A DNA stretch of 64,000 nt from Siphonodentalium dalli. Its lineage: Eukaryota > Mollusca > Scaphopoda > Gadilida > Siphonodentaliidae. Of the stretch, positions 1-12,204 are shown one piece after another. The notes beneath the pieces are model-generated. The model saw only the letters and a list, made by a program, of their open reading frames with translations, was not told where the DNA came from and ran no database searches. The DNA is taken from assembly GCA_032622095.1 (NCBI GenBank), contig CP136064.1:37434426-37498425 (forward strand). The letters are read 5' to 3'. Numbering within the stretch: the first letter of the stretch is position 1; each line of letters starts with the position of its first letter. The position numbers and the translations under genes are program-made.

Positions 1-579
1 TAATCGCCGTTGAATGTGAATATAGATATGTCCGAAACAACACGGACTGGTCCCACTTTGAAGCGCCCGTGCGATTTGTTTATTATGAGTTGCGTGTGCT
101 TAACAATGGGATAATCACTGAACTATTCCTTCGCCACCCTTGGGAATTGGTGTGCTTTACCAAAAATCAGGGAACGATTGCAACAATGGGATTGTGTTCT
201 AAGTTATGATTACAATGAAGTGAATTAAGTCTCGCACTTTGCGAAACCCCTAGCTGAAACGAGAAGATGTGTCCATTAAGGGTGGTATACATATCTCATG
301 GACTCTTGAGTTTCAGCGATTTATAACAGTATAAGAAATATTTGTTTTCTCATGTCCACCGGGACATAAATTCTGCTATTGTTAGACCATTAACATTACT
401 GATTGAAGACATGTCTTTTAAATCCTTCAATTCAAAATGAACTCTATATGATATCTGTATAACAATACATGCGTCTTTTCGAGACTGTCCAATCACACAT
501 ATCCCCTACAGACCTTTTCAGATTATGTTTCATAATTCTCATATTTATTATCGTCATTACTTTCACATATCTGCCCGAA
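1..579. other. Intergenic DNA, no gene seen
   Basis: Both strands were read and no domain, splice-supported exon, RNA gene or clear repeat was found. The only long open stretch (minus strand, about 444-677) overlaps the start of the minisatellite that follows and has no recognisable content. Confidence 0.6.
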
Positions 580-1048
580 ACTGTGTTCACGGCCATAGCA
601 ATAAAGTCGCGCCATCCTGTATAATTATGTACCGCTATCTGGATGTGTTCACGGCCACATCTATAAAGTCGCGCCATCCTGTATAATTATAAATTGCGCC
701 ATCCTGTATAATTATAAATTGCGCCATCCTGTATAATTATAAATTGCGCCATCCTGTATAATTATGTACCGCTATCTGGATGTGTTCACGGCCACAGCTA
801 TAAAGTCGCGCCATCCTGTATAATTATAAATTGCGCCATCCTGTATAATTATAAATTGCGCCATCCTGTATAATTATGTGCCGCTATCTGGATGTGTTCA
901 CGGCCACAGCTATAAAGTCGCGCCATCCTGTATAATTATAAGTCGCGCCATCCTGTATAATTATAAATTGCGCCATCCTGTATAATTATGTGCCGCTATC
1001 TGCTATAAAGTCGCGCCATCCTGTATAATTATGTGCCGCTATCTGGAG
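580..1048. repeat. Compound minisatellite (25-bp unit plus longer unit)
   Basis: Two interleaved units are visible. The short unit is about 25 bp and built on gcgccatcctgtataattat followed by aaatt. The longer one adds gtaccgctatctggatgtgt and ttcacggccacagctataaagtc before the short unit. The short core recurs about twelve times and the long spacer about four times, giving a simple higher-order structure (long, short, short, short, long). Copies are nearly identical, so the array is young. No conserved coding frame. Confidence 0.9.
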
Positions 1049-2954
1049 GATGCTGCTCATTATGTGTCAATTGACATCATGGACGCTCGGGGCACCGTTC
1101 TATATAGGCATTAACACACCTTAATTTAACAGCTTCCCATATGACACCATCGTTATATTCACTAGCAGGTGTTTTCCAGGGGAGAGGGGATCCCGAAAGT
1201 TCCATGAACACCCATATTTATGTTTGTAACTCGTAATTGTCATGTAATATATGTATACTGAGGGGTCACAATAAATATGTACAACTAGTTATGGCTATAC
1301 TAAAGTAACATTTGGTCCTCTCAGATAACTTGCTGAAACTTCCTAGGACAGAATTAGTCAAACCGAAAACATGAAAATAGTCATGCACTTTAAACAAATT
1401 CCTACCAATAAAATTCTAACACAAGAACTTAATCTGTCAAAAAATTTCTAACACAATAACTTGCCAAAAACGCGACACACGGGACTCCTATCCATAGGAT
1501 ATGTACCTTTTCAGCCCCATCAAAATGCGTCCCCCACTAGGACCGAGCAACCATGTTATCTTTTCAGACAGAACCAAGTTTGTATGATATTGTGAAATTT
1601 CTCATGTTATATATATTATAATATTTATTTCTTGTTTTCAGTGGGCATTTTTCACTTATCAAATTTCTCCGTTGTCAGTCCGTCATAAGCACACAAACGT
1701 TTAATTTCCTCACGCGTTGCACGTATTCGTTCAAGATCTGTCATATAATGTACGGTCCTAAAACACACCATTGTCAAATATATCCGCATGGTTTCATATT
1801 GCGGCATTAATTACATTTCCATTCAATTCGACCAAGAACATTTACGCCAATGACGTAAATCGAGTTAAATCTTGCCTTCAGCATTGTTTGTAACGTGGAA
1901 ACTCTCACAAACACATATTGGTAAAAAACTGAAGAAATTATTTTCAGAACAAGATTTTATATTGGACACACGAGACTGTTATGTTAGACAGCGCGGCATG
2001 GTGGCTTGAGCTACCAGGCTGTTAAATTTGTTATGCTGTGGAATTGTGATATTGGACAGTATTTACTTTGTATATACAATGCTGCTATTAAATTTATTGA
2101 TCCATCTACACATTAAAGTGACTAATTCCCCAGAACTACCGAACATTTATTTCAACCCTGAACTCAGTTTCAACTCTAGTACATTTGTGTTTATGTTCCC
2201 CACTACCGGCTCGATTTCCATATAGACTTGGTGATCTGCGAAAACACGTTCCGGTTTTACTATTGACATATACATACACGGAAGACAAAGACCAGCCATG
2301 CTCTTTTAGCTGATATCATACTACACTAGCCTTCTGTCGTCCATTGTGTACACCCATGGCAACCACCATGGTACTACTGTAGTAACATTATGTATATCAG
2401 CAATGCATGTATGCAGGGATTGTGTACACCATGGTGTATTACAATCAACTTTAGTGATAAGTCATTGGTGAAATTGTTGACTGTTGATGGTTCATCCTAT
2501 TACTCCATTAATTGTGAAGGGTCCATTATTGGATTTTGAAGCCAAACCAAGTCACTACACGACCTTATACATGCTAATACTTAATTGCTAGACTCCTATA
2601 TTGATTTATGGGTCAATGTTCAACTTAGTTTGATGTAAAAGGAAGTAAAAACTGTTTAGCTAAGTAAATAGCTTTTTCGCGGCTGATAGACCACCACCCC
2701 GACTTAAGTGTCTTTGAAAATATTTGCCCCCTCCTGTTCATATAATTATTTCCTATAAAGTCGTACATTAGGTGGTTTCAGTTAATTGGGTATAAAACTG
2801 TTACAACATCGGTTTCTGGAAATCAATAATCAAGCACAACGATACTATCCAGGACCAACCGTTTAATTATTTCGAAATGAACATTGAGGCCATTTCTCAC
2901 AAGAAAACGCCGGACAAACTTGAAGGACTTTTCCTATACTATAACCACAACGTT
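1049..2954. other. Intergenic DNA, no gene seen
   Basis: AT-rich sequence with short stop-bounded ORFs only (for example about 2028-2225 on the plus strand, 65 codons, hydrophobic, no recognisable motif). A few local echoes such as caccatggt near 2350-2430 do not form an array. Confidence 0.5.
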
Positions 2955-3088
2955 CACTGTGCACACAGCATGTAGCCCCGTATGTTGTTCGTTACTTACT
3001 ATTACCATAAAGTGCATTGCACATACATTACGTTGCTACATATGGTGTTATTTACTATACTATAACCAACGAACACATTGTACATTCA

Positions 3089-3148
<60 letters not shown>

Positions 3149-3680
3149 CCACCTACGGTGTTGTTTACTATACTATAATTATATATACATTGTACGTACA
3201 TTATGTAGCCCCGTTTAATGTTCTGTGCTTTAATATAACCACAAAGTACATTATACATACAGTATGCAGCCCCGTATAGTGTTCATAATAAATACAAAGC
3301 ATGCATGCGGCCCCGTATAGTGTTCATTATACATACAAAGCTTGAATGTAGCCCCGTATTGTGTGCATTATACATACAAAGCATGCATGTAGCCCCGTAT
3401 AGTGTTCTTTGTTCATACAGCATGTAACACCGTATGACCGTATATAGTATGTACAGTACACGTGGTATGCAGCAAAGTATATTGTTCATTTTACAAACAG
3501 TATGCAACCCCGTATATGTTCACGGTAGCCACGTATAGTGTCCATTGTACGCACATTATGTAACCCCGCATATTATGCACTGTAGTCCGTATATTGTTCA
3601 TTGTACGCATAATGTGTAGCCCCGTATATTGTTCATTGTGTGCATAATGTGTAGCCCTGTATAGCTTTCATTGAATGCTA
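2955..3680. repeat. Degenerate minisatellite, about 40-60 bp unit
   Basis: The phrase gtagccccgtat, followed by gtgttcattgtacatac and an ending like agtatgtag, recurs more than ten times with many substitutions and length changes. The unit is roughly 40 to 60 bp. Drift is much greater than in the 580-1048 array, so this one is older. A (TA)n tract interrupts it. Confidence 0.75.
3091..3147. repeat. (TA)n microsatellite
   Basis: An uninterrupted alternating AT tract of about 57 bases inside the degenerate minisatellite. It creates the artificial Tyr-Ile repeats seen on translation of both strands. Confidence 0.98.
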
Positions 3681-3939
3681 AATTTCAAACACATTTCTGC
3701 TACTTCGTCATACTGTTTACCTGTGATCAGTGTAAAGGTTTAGACGTCATGGCGACTTAATCCTTCAAACCGACGTTAGTGATAACGATGATACATGTTG
3801 CAAATAAATAAAGCGCACGTTGTGTCCATTTCAGGTAGAGGTCACGTGATCGGACGCCGATAACCATGGCGAGGTTAGCGCACAGTAAGGTCCACTTGCT
3901 ATTTGCAGGAGTGATCGTCTGCTTCAGTATTCCTACTGT

Positions 3940-4232
3940 AATCACGATGATTGAACAATATCGAACAGGTAATTCAATTAAAGATACCATTACAATCATC
4001 ACGATAATTGAACAATATCGAACAAGTAAATATATTAAAGGTGGCATAATCACGATGATTGAACAATATCAAATGGTAACTCAATTAAAGATACCCTTAC
4101 AATCCGCACGATGATTGAACAATATCGAACAGGTAACTCAATTAAAGATACAATTACAATCCCCGCGATGATTGAACAATATCGAACAAGTAACTATATG
4201 AAAGGTGGCATAATCATGATGATTGAACAGAG
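3940..4232. repeat. Tandem repeat, about 54-bp unit, 5-6 copies
   Basis: The unit carries atcacgatgattgaacaata, then tcgaacaggtaactcaatta and aagataccattaca. Starts are near 3941, 3998, 4048, 4101, 4159 and 4211, so spacing varies from 50 to 58 bases. The last copy is truncated. No frame is preserved because unit length is not constant. Confidence 0.9.
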
Positions 4233-4668
4233 AATAAACCTTCTTTAATTGTAATTCCTCTGTACTATAAATATACTTCCACACTATTAGTAAAAGCGAC
4301 ATATATTTCATGTTTCTCAAGAACATTAAACGATCCTCCCCACATTTTACAATTCAGTTTATGACTGGTGACATTATGGTGTTGTTGGAGAAAATTTAAT
4401 AAACATACAGGACCAAACAGGGTGGATTGTTCCTGGTAAATTAATAAATGCACGGGTATGTTTATTTGGATCCCGAGAGTACGGTAAACGCTGAAATTCA
4501 CTATTTGCTCTGGCTTCGTGGACTTCTCTAACGTTGGCAGAAAGGCGTTTTGTCGAAATATATAGCGCTGCCCCATATTTATGACAGTTGATGGATATAT
4601 CTTTTATACTGACTGTTCTGTTGGGGAAATACGAACATATAATGCATTTCTTTACATTTATTTAGGTA
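4233..4668. other. Spacer, no gene seen
   Basis: A minus-strand open stretch of 103 codons (4265-4576) has no recognisable motif, no codon bias that stands out and no partner exons. It is treated as chance. Confidence 0.5.
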
Positions 4669-5132
4669 GATCTATTTTGTTCTTAAAAGAAGCATTTACT
4701 GTAGACCGAGCATAAATTGAAAACATAGCGATGACAAAGAGGTCAATAATAAAAAGACGCTAGCCAGGACCACTTGCAATAGAAACAGCCGATGTTCCAT
4801 AGAAACCACAAAACAGCCGATGTTCTATAGAAACCAATTCTTTACTCTCAATAAACCAATAAACATGGTGTGTGAGATATACAAATTTAAATACAAATAC
4901 AGATCTATTTTTTCTTAAAAGAAGCATTTACTGTAGACCGAGCATAAATTGAAAACATAGCGATGACAAAGAGGTCAATAATAAAAAGACGCTAGCCAGG
5001 ACCACTTGCAATAGAAACAGCCGATGTTCCATAGAAACCGCAAAACAGCCGATGTTCTATAGAAACCAATTCTTTAATCTCAATAAACCAATAAACATGG
5101 TATGTGAGATATACAAATTTAAATACAAATAC
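4669..5132. repeat. 232-bp tandem duplication
   Basis: Copy 1 is 4669-4900 and copy 2 is 4901-5132, exactly head-to-tail. Each begins agatctattt and ends aaatttaaatacaaatac. Only a handful of substitutions separate them, so the duplication is recent. Each copy holds an internal near-duplication of cagccgatgttc/tatagaaacc. Confidence 0.95.
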
Positions 5133-5632
5133 ATAACAAAAGCACATTTTAAACAGGTACATAATTATATAATAGTATGTGTAATATTAATGCATTAATT
5201 GAAGGCACATCCACCCAAAACATAGTGGATATGCCCGTTACTATATATATAGTCTATCTATTTATTTGATACACTCGCGTCATTTACACAGGAATACTGT
5301 CATATCGACATGCATATACATAAATGTATATATGTTGACTTGAGACGATGGGGAAACCGCTTGCACCCCGTTCGTGTATGGTAATCAGATATCCATTCAC
5401 TTCACGATCAATGTTCATATGTTCACATGACTATAAAACAAAATCAATATTTTATGGCTAGAAGCGAATTAATTCCTACATGAAGTGCAGTTCTGACCAG
5501 GAAAGTGAACAGCTGCTCCAAAATTATTCTACTCCAACTTTGAGTTAATATTGTCTTCTCATCTGGAAATTGCAAATTATGATACAGATTCGCCGCAACA
5601 CATCGACTGAAGCAATATATTCACGACAGTCC
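5133..5632. other. Intergenic DNA, no gene seen
   Basis: AT-rich, no ORF of note and no repeat recognised. Confidence 0.5.
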
Positions 5633-5984
5633 TTAAAGGGGTAGTGTACACTGAGTCCGTCCATTTAAGGGACCATCTCCAATTATACTCAAAAAAATAT
5701 ATGCAACAAATGAATGAATTTGAGCCATGTATTAGTGCAAAATACAATCTTGTGCTCTATGAAAGATGCAAACAACATCATAATTATTATGAAAATGAAT
5801 TTTTGACTCCAGCCATTTATTCATTTTCATTATAATTACCATTTTTTGTATCGTTCATAGGGAACCTGAGTGTATTTTGCACTAGTCCATGGCTCAAATC
5901 CATTCATTTGTTGCATATATTTGTTTGAGCATAAAAGGAGATGGTTCCACAAATGGTCGTATTTAGTGTACACTACCCCTTTAA
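5633..5984. mobile_element. TTAA-flanked palindromic MITE (family 1, complete copy)
   Basis: A 352-bp non-autonomous element with long imperfect terminal inverted repeats. The left end reads TTAAAGGGGTAGTGTACACT and the right end is its complement, AGTGTACACTACCCCTTTAA. TTAA lies at 5633-5636 and 5981-5984, matching the target duplication used by piggyBac- and Kolobok-type transposases. Inverted symmetry continues inward, as tttgagccat pairs with atggctcaaa. It carries no transposase. Three related copies lie in the satellite block at 43511, 49196 and 49875. Confidence 0.92.
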
Positions 5985-7395
5985 GTTCTCAGACTAAATA
6001 ACCTGATATAGTTTGTGACGTCAACTGAGTATTACTGACGTCGGCAGCGAGAAACAACAGTCTCCCGGATAAGATAAACAACGCCTTTGAAACAAGGCAT
6101 CAGCGGATTCGTTTTTATACTTCCGTTTGAAACAAATGGCAATACTATATAATATGTTCGCCCTTCCGTCTGTCGGTCTAGCCGTCTGGTAGTCCTTTCG
6201 TAGACATTTTTAAGATCCGACAGATAACTCCAACAAATGTTTGTCAAAATACAGACTAGTTCGAATATAAACTCAATTAATTTCACTTTAGTAACGGCTC
6301 TTTTTCGACTTATTATTTACACTATTTTCCCACCGATAATTTCAGTTTGGATTAATTGATTAGAACCACAGTTGGTATAATTATATGTGTCTCACAATTT
6401 AGAGTTTGTGTTCCGTCCAATTTTTGTATGAGTTATGGCCATTTTAAATATATAATTCATCTGATTTAATAGCAATTTGATTTATTAAGCTAACAGACGT
6501 ATTTAGCCACACACCAGCGATGCTCTTATCTATCAGATAGTTATGTTTATTGTGAATTCCATTTTACATCTCTATATGGACAGTAACATAAATTATCTAA
6601 TAATGCTTTATACATGATGGGGAATTGATCATCTATTTGGCGAGGCATTAGCTACATATTTTAGTTATCCATCGCGCAAAACTTGCCATTTGTGGGGAAT
6701 TCTGTAATTTTTCTAAGTTTTCCGTTCGTTACTTCAATGACCGCATTACACTTATGAAGTCAAGCATTCATTGCAAATCGAAGTGTAGCTTTGATACCGG
6801 CAAACAACGACTGTTGTATAACAGGAAATTGCGCCGGGTGTACTGAAATGTATTGTTGCTCGGAAACATGACATTTGGTTTCCGACTTGCTGTCAGTTTA
6901 TATTCCAGTAGTCCACTTTTGACGTTATTTGCACTCGTTGACTACTTATTTCGTACTCTAAATAATGTTTGTGACTATTGTTTTTATCATAAATTGAAGT
7001 AATCAAATACCTCAAAGAGTCTTATTTATCTGGCATTATGTTTTGATGCGGAGACCGCGGAGACTTGCCTAATAGAAGCCGCTTTTGGTTTGTCATCCCA
7101 TTTAAGTACGTTTATGGAGGTTTTTTGGATTAATAAATAGAATCTTCAACTCGTCACCAGTTTCGTCCAGTAAATTAGGTTTGGACCTCACCAGATGCTC
7201 GGTCCTGACATAATATACTGGATTCGTTTTGTTGATTTCGCTATAAACTTGTTGGTGTTACTCTATATATAACATCAATGCTATTGAGATATAGAACGAT
7301 ATACATAGGATAACCTTCAATTCAGTGCCGGTGTATACATGGATAATGACTACATGTCATGCACTGATTTCATTCACTGGCGTAATGTCTTTCAG
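5985..7395. other. Intergenic DNA, no gene seen
   Basis: No domain or array is visible. A perfect CRE-type palindrome TGACGTCA occurs at 6016-6023, followed by a one-mismatch copy at 6036-6043. The 3' end of this stretch could be an intron if the splice acceptor at 7391-7395 is used. Confidence 0.45.
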
Positions 7396-8648
7396 GAAAT
7401 TCGGATGACTCGGAAGATATGCTACACGAAGAATTCGAACGAACGGCCATGAGACACTTCAAAGGAGAGGGAAACGCCGTGAATATGAATCACCACCATG
7501 ACTATGACGGTACATACATTAATATAAATCACCACCATGACCATGACGGTACATACGTTAATATAAATCACCACCATGACCATGACGGTACATACATTAA
7601 TATAAATCACCACCATGACCATGACGGTACATACATTCATATAAATCACAACCATGAACATGACGGTACATACATTAATATAAATCACCACCATGACCAT
7701 GACGGTACATACATTAATATAAATCACCACCATGACCATGACGGTACATACATTAATATAAATCACCACCATGACCATGACGGTACCTACATTAATATAA
7801 ATCACCACCATGACCATGACGGTACATACATTAATATAAATCACCACCATGACCATGACGGTACATACATTAATATAAATCACCACCATGACCATGATGG
7901 TACATACATTAATATAAATCACCACCATGACCATGATGGTACATACATTAATATGTATCACAACCATGACCATGACGGTACATACATTAATATTAATCAC
8001 CACCATGACCATGACGGTACATACATTAATATAAATCACCACCATGAGCATGACGGTACACACATTAATATAAATCACCACCATGACCATGACGGTACAT
8101 ACATTAATATGTATCACAACCATGAACATGATGGTACATACATTAATATAAATCACCACCATGACCATGACGGTACATACATTAATATAAATCACCACCA
8201 TGACCATGACGGTACATACATTAATATAAATCACCACCATGACCATGACGGTACACACATTAATATAAATCACCACCATGACCATGATGGTACACATATT
8301 AATATAAATCACCACCATGACCATGATGATACATACATTAATATAAATCACCACCATGACCATGACGGTACATACATTAATATAAATCACCACCATGACC
8401 ATGACGGTACATACATTAATATAAATCACCACCATGACCATGACGGTACATACATTAATATATATCACCCCCATGCCCATGACGTTACATACATTAATAT
8501 AAATCACCACCATGACCATGACGGTACATACATTAATATAAATCAACACCATGACCATGATGGTACATACATTAATATATATCACCACCATGACCAAGAC
8601 GGTACATACATTAATATAAATCACCACCATGACCATGACGGTACATAA
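7396..8648 (+). CDS. Candidate exon: His/Asp-rich 13-residue tandem repeat protein
   Basis: The frame opens behind a good acceptor (gtctttcag ending at 7395) and runs to a TAA at 8646-8648. An in-frame ATG lies at 7419. The first ~28 codons are ordinary, acidic and non-repetitive (SDDSEDMLHEEF...). After that come about 30 copies of NINHHHDHDGTYI, encoded by a 39-bp minisatellite whose unit is exactly 13 codons. Many His, Asp and Glu residues would favour divalent metal binding if it is translated. For coding: a consistent frame over 409 codons, a non-repeat leader, and a splice site. Against: no upstream exon was identified, many inter-unit changes alter residues (H to N, D to E, Y to H, G to D), the antisense strand is also open, and the stop is a point change inside a repeat unit with array remaining downstream. 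I do not recognise the family. It could equally be a non-coding minisatellite. Confidence 0.35.
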
Positions 8649-8740
8649 ATTAATATAAATCACCACCATGACCATGACGGTACATACATTAATATAATCA
8701 CCACCATGACCATGACGGTACATACATTAATATGTATCAC
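7482..8740. repeat. 39-bp minisatellite, about 32 copies
   Basis: The unit is aatataaatcaccaccatg followed by accatgacggtacatacatt. Variants include catgaacatg, catgaccatgatgg, aatatgtatcacaacc and gtacacacatt, some shared by non-adjacent units (the aatatgtatcacaacc variant occurs twice), which suggests unequal exchange or conversion. Unit length stays at 39 bp until the last two copies. A two-base loss near 8696 finally breaks the frame. Confidence 0.97.
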
Positions 8741-10286
8741 TTTTGTGATAGCTTTTGATTGAATCCTGTGATCCAAGTTTGGTATGATGGTTTATCACAT
8801 TAAAATACAGATCGAGTTCGAATATGGTTTCGTCCTTATGATTTTGACTAAAAAGTTGTGCCCCTTTTTCGACTTAGATAAATAACTGATATACGGTTTC
8901 CAGTTCTGATTGATTTGGTATGTGAATTTTTCATACAAAGATACCACACTTGAAGTTATTGTTTATTTTTGATATTTGTTTTCATCTTAAGTCAAGGTTT
9001 CAAACAAGTGAATTAAACCTTGCCCCACCTGTACTTCAGAAACAGGGTATTATATCACGCCCTGACGATGTGTTCTTGTTTTACAAGTAGGATTATACTC
9101 CACATCTGTAATTTGATTAATTGTTTGGACTAGCCAAATTTCAAGCTATCAAGAATGAGCATCTATGGTAGGTGTATGAAAGTCGTACAATGTGCGTACC
9201 AGTATAATGGCTGTATATACTAGTAACTTTAAGACGGGTACGCTGTACCGTAAAGCCTATTCATTCCATTACAAGTTTACTCCTGTAATTTGAATTTTCA
9301 TTCTTGAATTCACTTAAGTGTACATGTTTACACATGGTTTACATACATGTAACTTAGAAGCCATATGGTATTATATATTCTAAAATTGAGTCGTAATTTA
9401 CTTGCATGTAGATGACATCCTTCATGTTTGGGTTATTATTATTCGTTATTATGAATTAATAGTATATGCTATCCAAACAGATTCGAGCTTCGCTATTTAA
9501 AATTTTGAGAAATGGAGTAGTTATAACTCAGTTTGTGTCATGTTTTTATACGATTTTCAGATTAAAACTATTGAAGCCATAAGACCGTACCTGACACATT
9601 AGTAATTTAAATTTCATTCAATTTCTGAACTCTCCCTTCCATATTTATATATACCGGTACTGGTAGCTAGGGTTCCTTTATCCTTCAATTCAGATTTGGT
9701 ACCAGTTTTAATATAAAGTTATATTTTTAGCCTGTATAAATATGTAGTTGACAGGTTTGGAATATCTAGTTGACAATGTATGACTCATTTCATTCTACAT
9801 ATACCGGTACATGTATAGAATATTCGAGAAATGCGAACGAGTTTATTCATGAATTACATACAAGTATCGATAGCATCATATAAGCTGAGCAAGAAATAGT
9901 CCACTCCAAGATGATATGATTTCACAAGGGCATTGCGTTTGTGGTCATTCAGAGAGAGAGTTTCTCAACTTGATTCCAACTCTGACTTGGTTTTTCTCGG
10001 AGTGGGTTATTTCAACTCTATATGATCACTTAATTTTGTAATAATTTTGATGACATTCGGTTTGACGGCTCTGAAGTTAGTAAAGTTTGTCTAAATCCAA
10101 TTGACCCAATGAACAGAGTACTGCACGATTCAATTAACGGTTGCAGGTCATTCAGCTGCTAGTCTACTATATTTATGTGTGTGTTCATGAGTATTTATTT
10201 TAATTTTAACATGTACCGATAGGCTACAAGATAATTTCACATTTTCTGACCTTGTTCCACTATCTTCGGTTTGGCGGCCTTCGGCT
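8741..10286. other. Intergenic DNA, no gene seen
   Basis: AT-rich sequence with no ORF, array or RNA-like structure that I could support. Several scattered ataccggta and tacatgta words are present. Confidence 0.5.
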
Positions 10287-11318
10287 TGGCGGATTTTAAT
10301 AATTTGAACATTTAATGAATTTTGAGTTGACAATGGTATTCGAACCTTGGTATTTTTCTTCATTTCTTTGAGTGAATATGTATTTGAATTTTATTTTGCT
10401 TATTGCTATTTGTTTGTCAATTTTTCATGTAGTTTGTACGTCTAACATATTTTAATATTTGTAACACGTCTTTCACCCACTTGCTTTACGAAAGCCTAAA
10501 TACAATATTATATTGTTTAGAAGTGTTCACTTAATTACAAGCCCTCCCTTGCTAATTGGATTGATTTTTACAAAAAATCATTTAATTTGCGAGGGACTAC
10601 GGGCGCGTTTGTCGCTCTATTTTGGTCCCCGTTCTCCATGACCAGTTTATTACTATTTTTAAATACAGCGCGAATTTGTCATTCTCTGTTTTGCTATTGT
10701 GGGTGAAAGACGTCAAGATTTTTTAACAAATATTTTTCCACACCCACCCGCCCTTCTTACCGAGTATTTCATATTTGAACATACAAAACTCCATATTTGT
10801 CATTTCTAATTACACCGCTTTACATTTGGCCAGTTTGTATTTGCAGTGATTTGTGAAAATTATTGCAAATACAAACTCATATTAATTTGCTCTGCATCAC
10901 TGTCTGGATCGAAGTTTTTACGAACAGTTCTATATACTAAATGCCATTGACTCGAGTTATATATGTACATGTGATGTGTATTTGTCTATTCATTTTTAAA
11001 TTGCCATTTGTTTCTTCTGACATAATATTATTTCCCCTTTTTCTGCATGGCGGATTTTAATAATTTGAACATTTAATGAATTTTGAGTTGACAATGGTAT
11101 TCGAACCTTGGTATTTTTCTTCATTTCTTTGAGTGAATATGTATTTGAATTTTATTTTGCTTATTGCTATTTGTTTGTCAATTTTTCATGTAGTTTGTAC
11201 GTCTAACATATTTTAATATTTGTAACACGTCTTTCACCCACTTGCTTTACGAAAGCCTAAATACAATATTATATTGTTTAGAAGTGTTCACTTAATTACA
11301 AGCCCTCCCTTGCTAATT
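10287..11318. repeat. Pair of identical 271-bp direct repeats, 761 bp apart
   Basis: Copy 1 is 10287-10557 and copy 2 is 11048-11318. Both begin tggcggattttaataatttg and end ccctcccttgctaatt, and I see no differences between them. The 490 bp between (10558-11047) has no gene. It holds gtgggtgaaagacgt, a reversed echo of cgtctttcacccac in the repeats. This may be a partial 761-bp tandem duplication, or terminal direct repeats of a small element. The right border of copy 2 falls inside the last codons of the ORF1 gene at 11296-12123. Confidence 0.92.
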
Positions 11319-12123
11319 CTATTTGATTTAGTAATGTTATTGTATTGTTCATGATTGACACTCTGCAGTTTCTGTCTGTCTGTCCAATCAGTTTCCTTTG
11401 TCCACGCGAACACGTCTGCCCTCGCACATAGGGTATCCGGATCGGGTGACCACAAATCAAACACACTCTGCAAACAACTTCATTCTTGCATTGCCATGCT
11501 TTGTGTGACGACATAAGACAACGCCCACATCTATTTTTGGCTTCTTTCGCCTCATTACACACAAACTTCGGTAAATGTAGGTTACGGCAATGTTTACATT
11601 CGATCTTTGTAATTTGTGAAAATACTTTAACAATATATTTCCCAATCATCAGTTCCGATGGTAGCTCTGTGCAGTCCTTAGCATACATTTCCATGTATCT
11701 GATGCCGTTTTCAACTGATGAGCCGTCAAACTTTTCTCTCCTCATGCTGTTGTCGACCACCTGCCAAATATATGATAAATGTCTCATGACTACACTGTCT
11801 GGGAGCTCATATGGAGCGTTTTTCACTGTAACGTGGACAATCCTATTTTCCACATCGGTGGGATTTACAGTCTCTCCGAATAATCTGAAGCCTATGTCAA
11901 CTAAACGTTCCTTCGCTTCAATTGTGTGGAGTGATATTAAACACTGGTCGTCAATAACTTGAATAGCCGCGATTTCGTCCGCCCCTACAACTCGCTCTAA
12001 TGCACGAAGAACGTCGCGGCCATTGAAACGCCCGAATTGGTTTTTGTCGAAAGACACCGTCATGTCTCTTGAAATGGAGATTTCGTTTTCAGACGACATA
12101 CTGGGGGTATGCGAAGTCATCAT
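11296..12123 (-). CDS. Retroelement ORF1/gag-like protein with zinc knuckles, truncated
   Basis: A 275-codon frame starting at a true ATG ATG pair (12123). Residues ~15-175 form a mixed alpha/beta region resembling the RNA-binding part of ORF1 proteins of Tx1/L1-type non-LTR elements and of ZCCHC3-like proteins. Residues ~175-235 are Cys/His-rich (IECKHCRNLHL, CGRCLMSSHKAWQC, CRVCLICGHP), typical zinc knuckles used to bind RNA. The last seven codons lie inside the 271-bp repeat that ends at 11318, so the natural C-terminus has been replaced or lost. No ORF2 follows downstream on the minus strand. Family placement rests on layout, not on a search. A domesticated single gene is possible but less likely. 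Confidence 0.6.
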   Translation of the reverse strand: MMTSHTPSMSSENEISISRDMTVSFDKNQFGRFNGRDVLRALERVVGADEIAAIQVIDDQCLISLHTIEAKERLVDIGFRLFGETVNPTDVENRIVHVTVKNAPYELPDSVVMRHLSYIWQVVDNSMRREKFDGSSVENGIRYMEMYAKDCTELPSELMIGKYIVKVFSQITKIECKHCRNLHLPKFVCNEAKEAKNRCGRCLMSSHKAWQCKNEVVCRVCLICGHPIRIPYVRGQTCSRGQRKLIGQTDRNCRVSIMNNTITLLNQIELAREGL

Positions 12124-12204
12124 ACATACATTTTGGGGAATTTAGGTCCATGAGATTAATTTCATTTTAGAGAAATATCGTACTTTCCATTGTGAAAATT
12201 CATA

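Noticed and set aside
2884-3279. 131-codon plus-strand frame with Tyr-Ile repeats
   Set aside because: It is a translation of the (TA)n tract and degenerate minisatellite.
7422-8723. 433-codon minus-strand hydrophobic repeat protein
   Set aside because: Antisense shadow of the 39-bp minisatellite. No leader beyond the array and no start or splice support.
11088-11112. B-box-like GGTTCGAATAC on the minus strand in the 271-bp repeat
   Set aside because: No A box at the proper distance and no tRNA-like folding, so a SINE origin is not supported.
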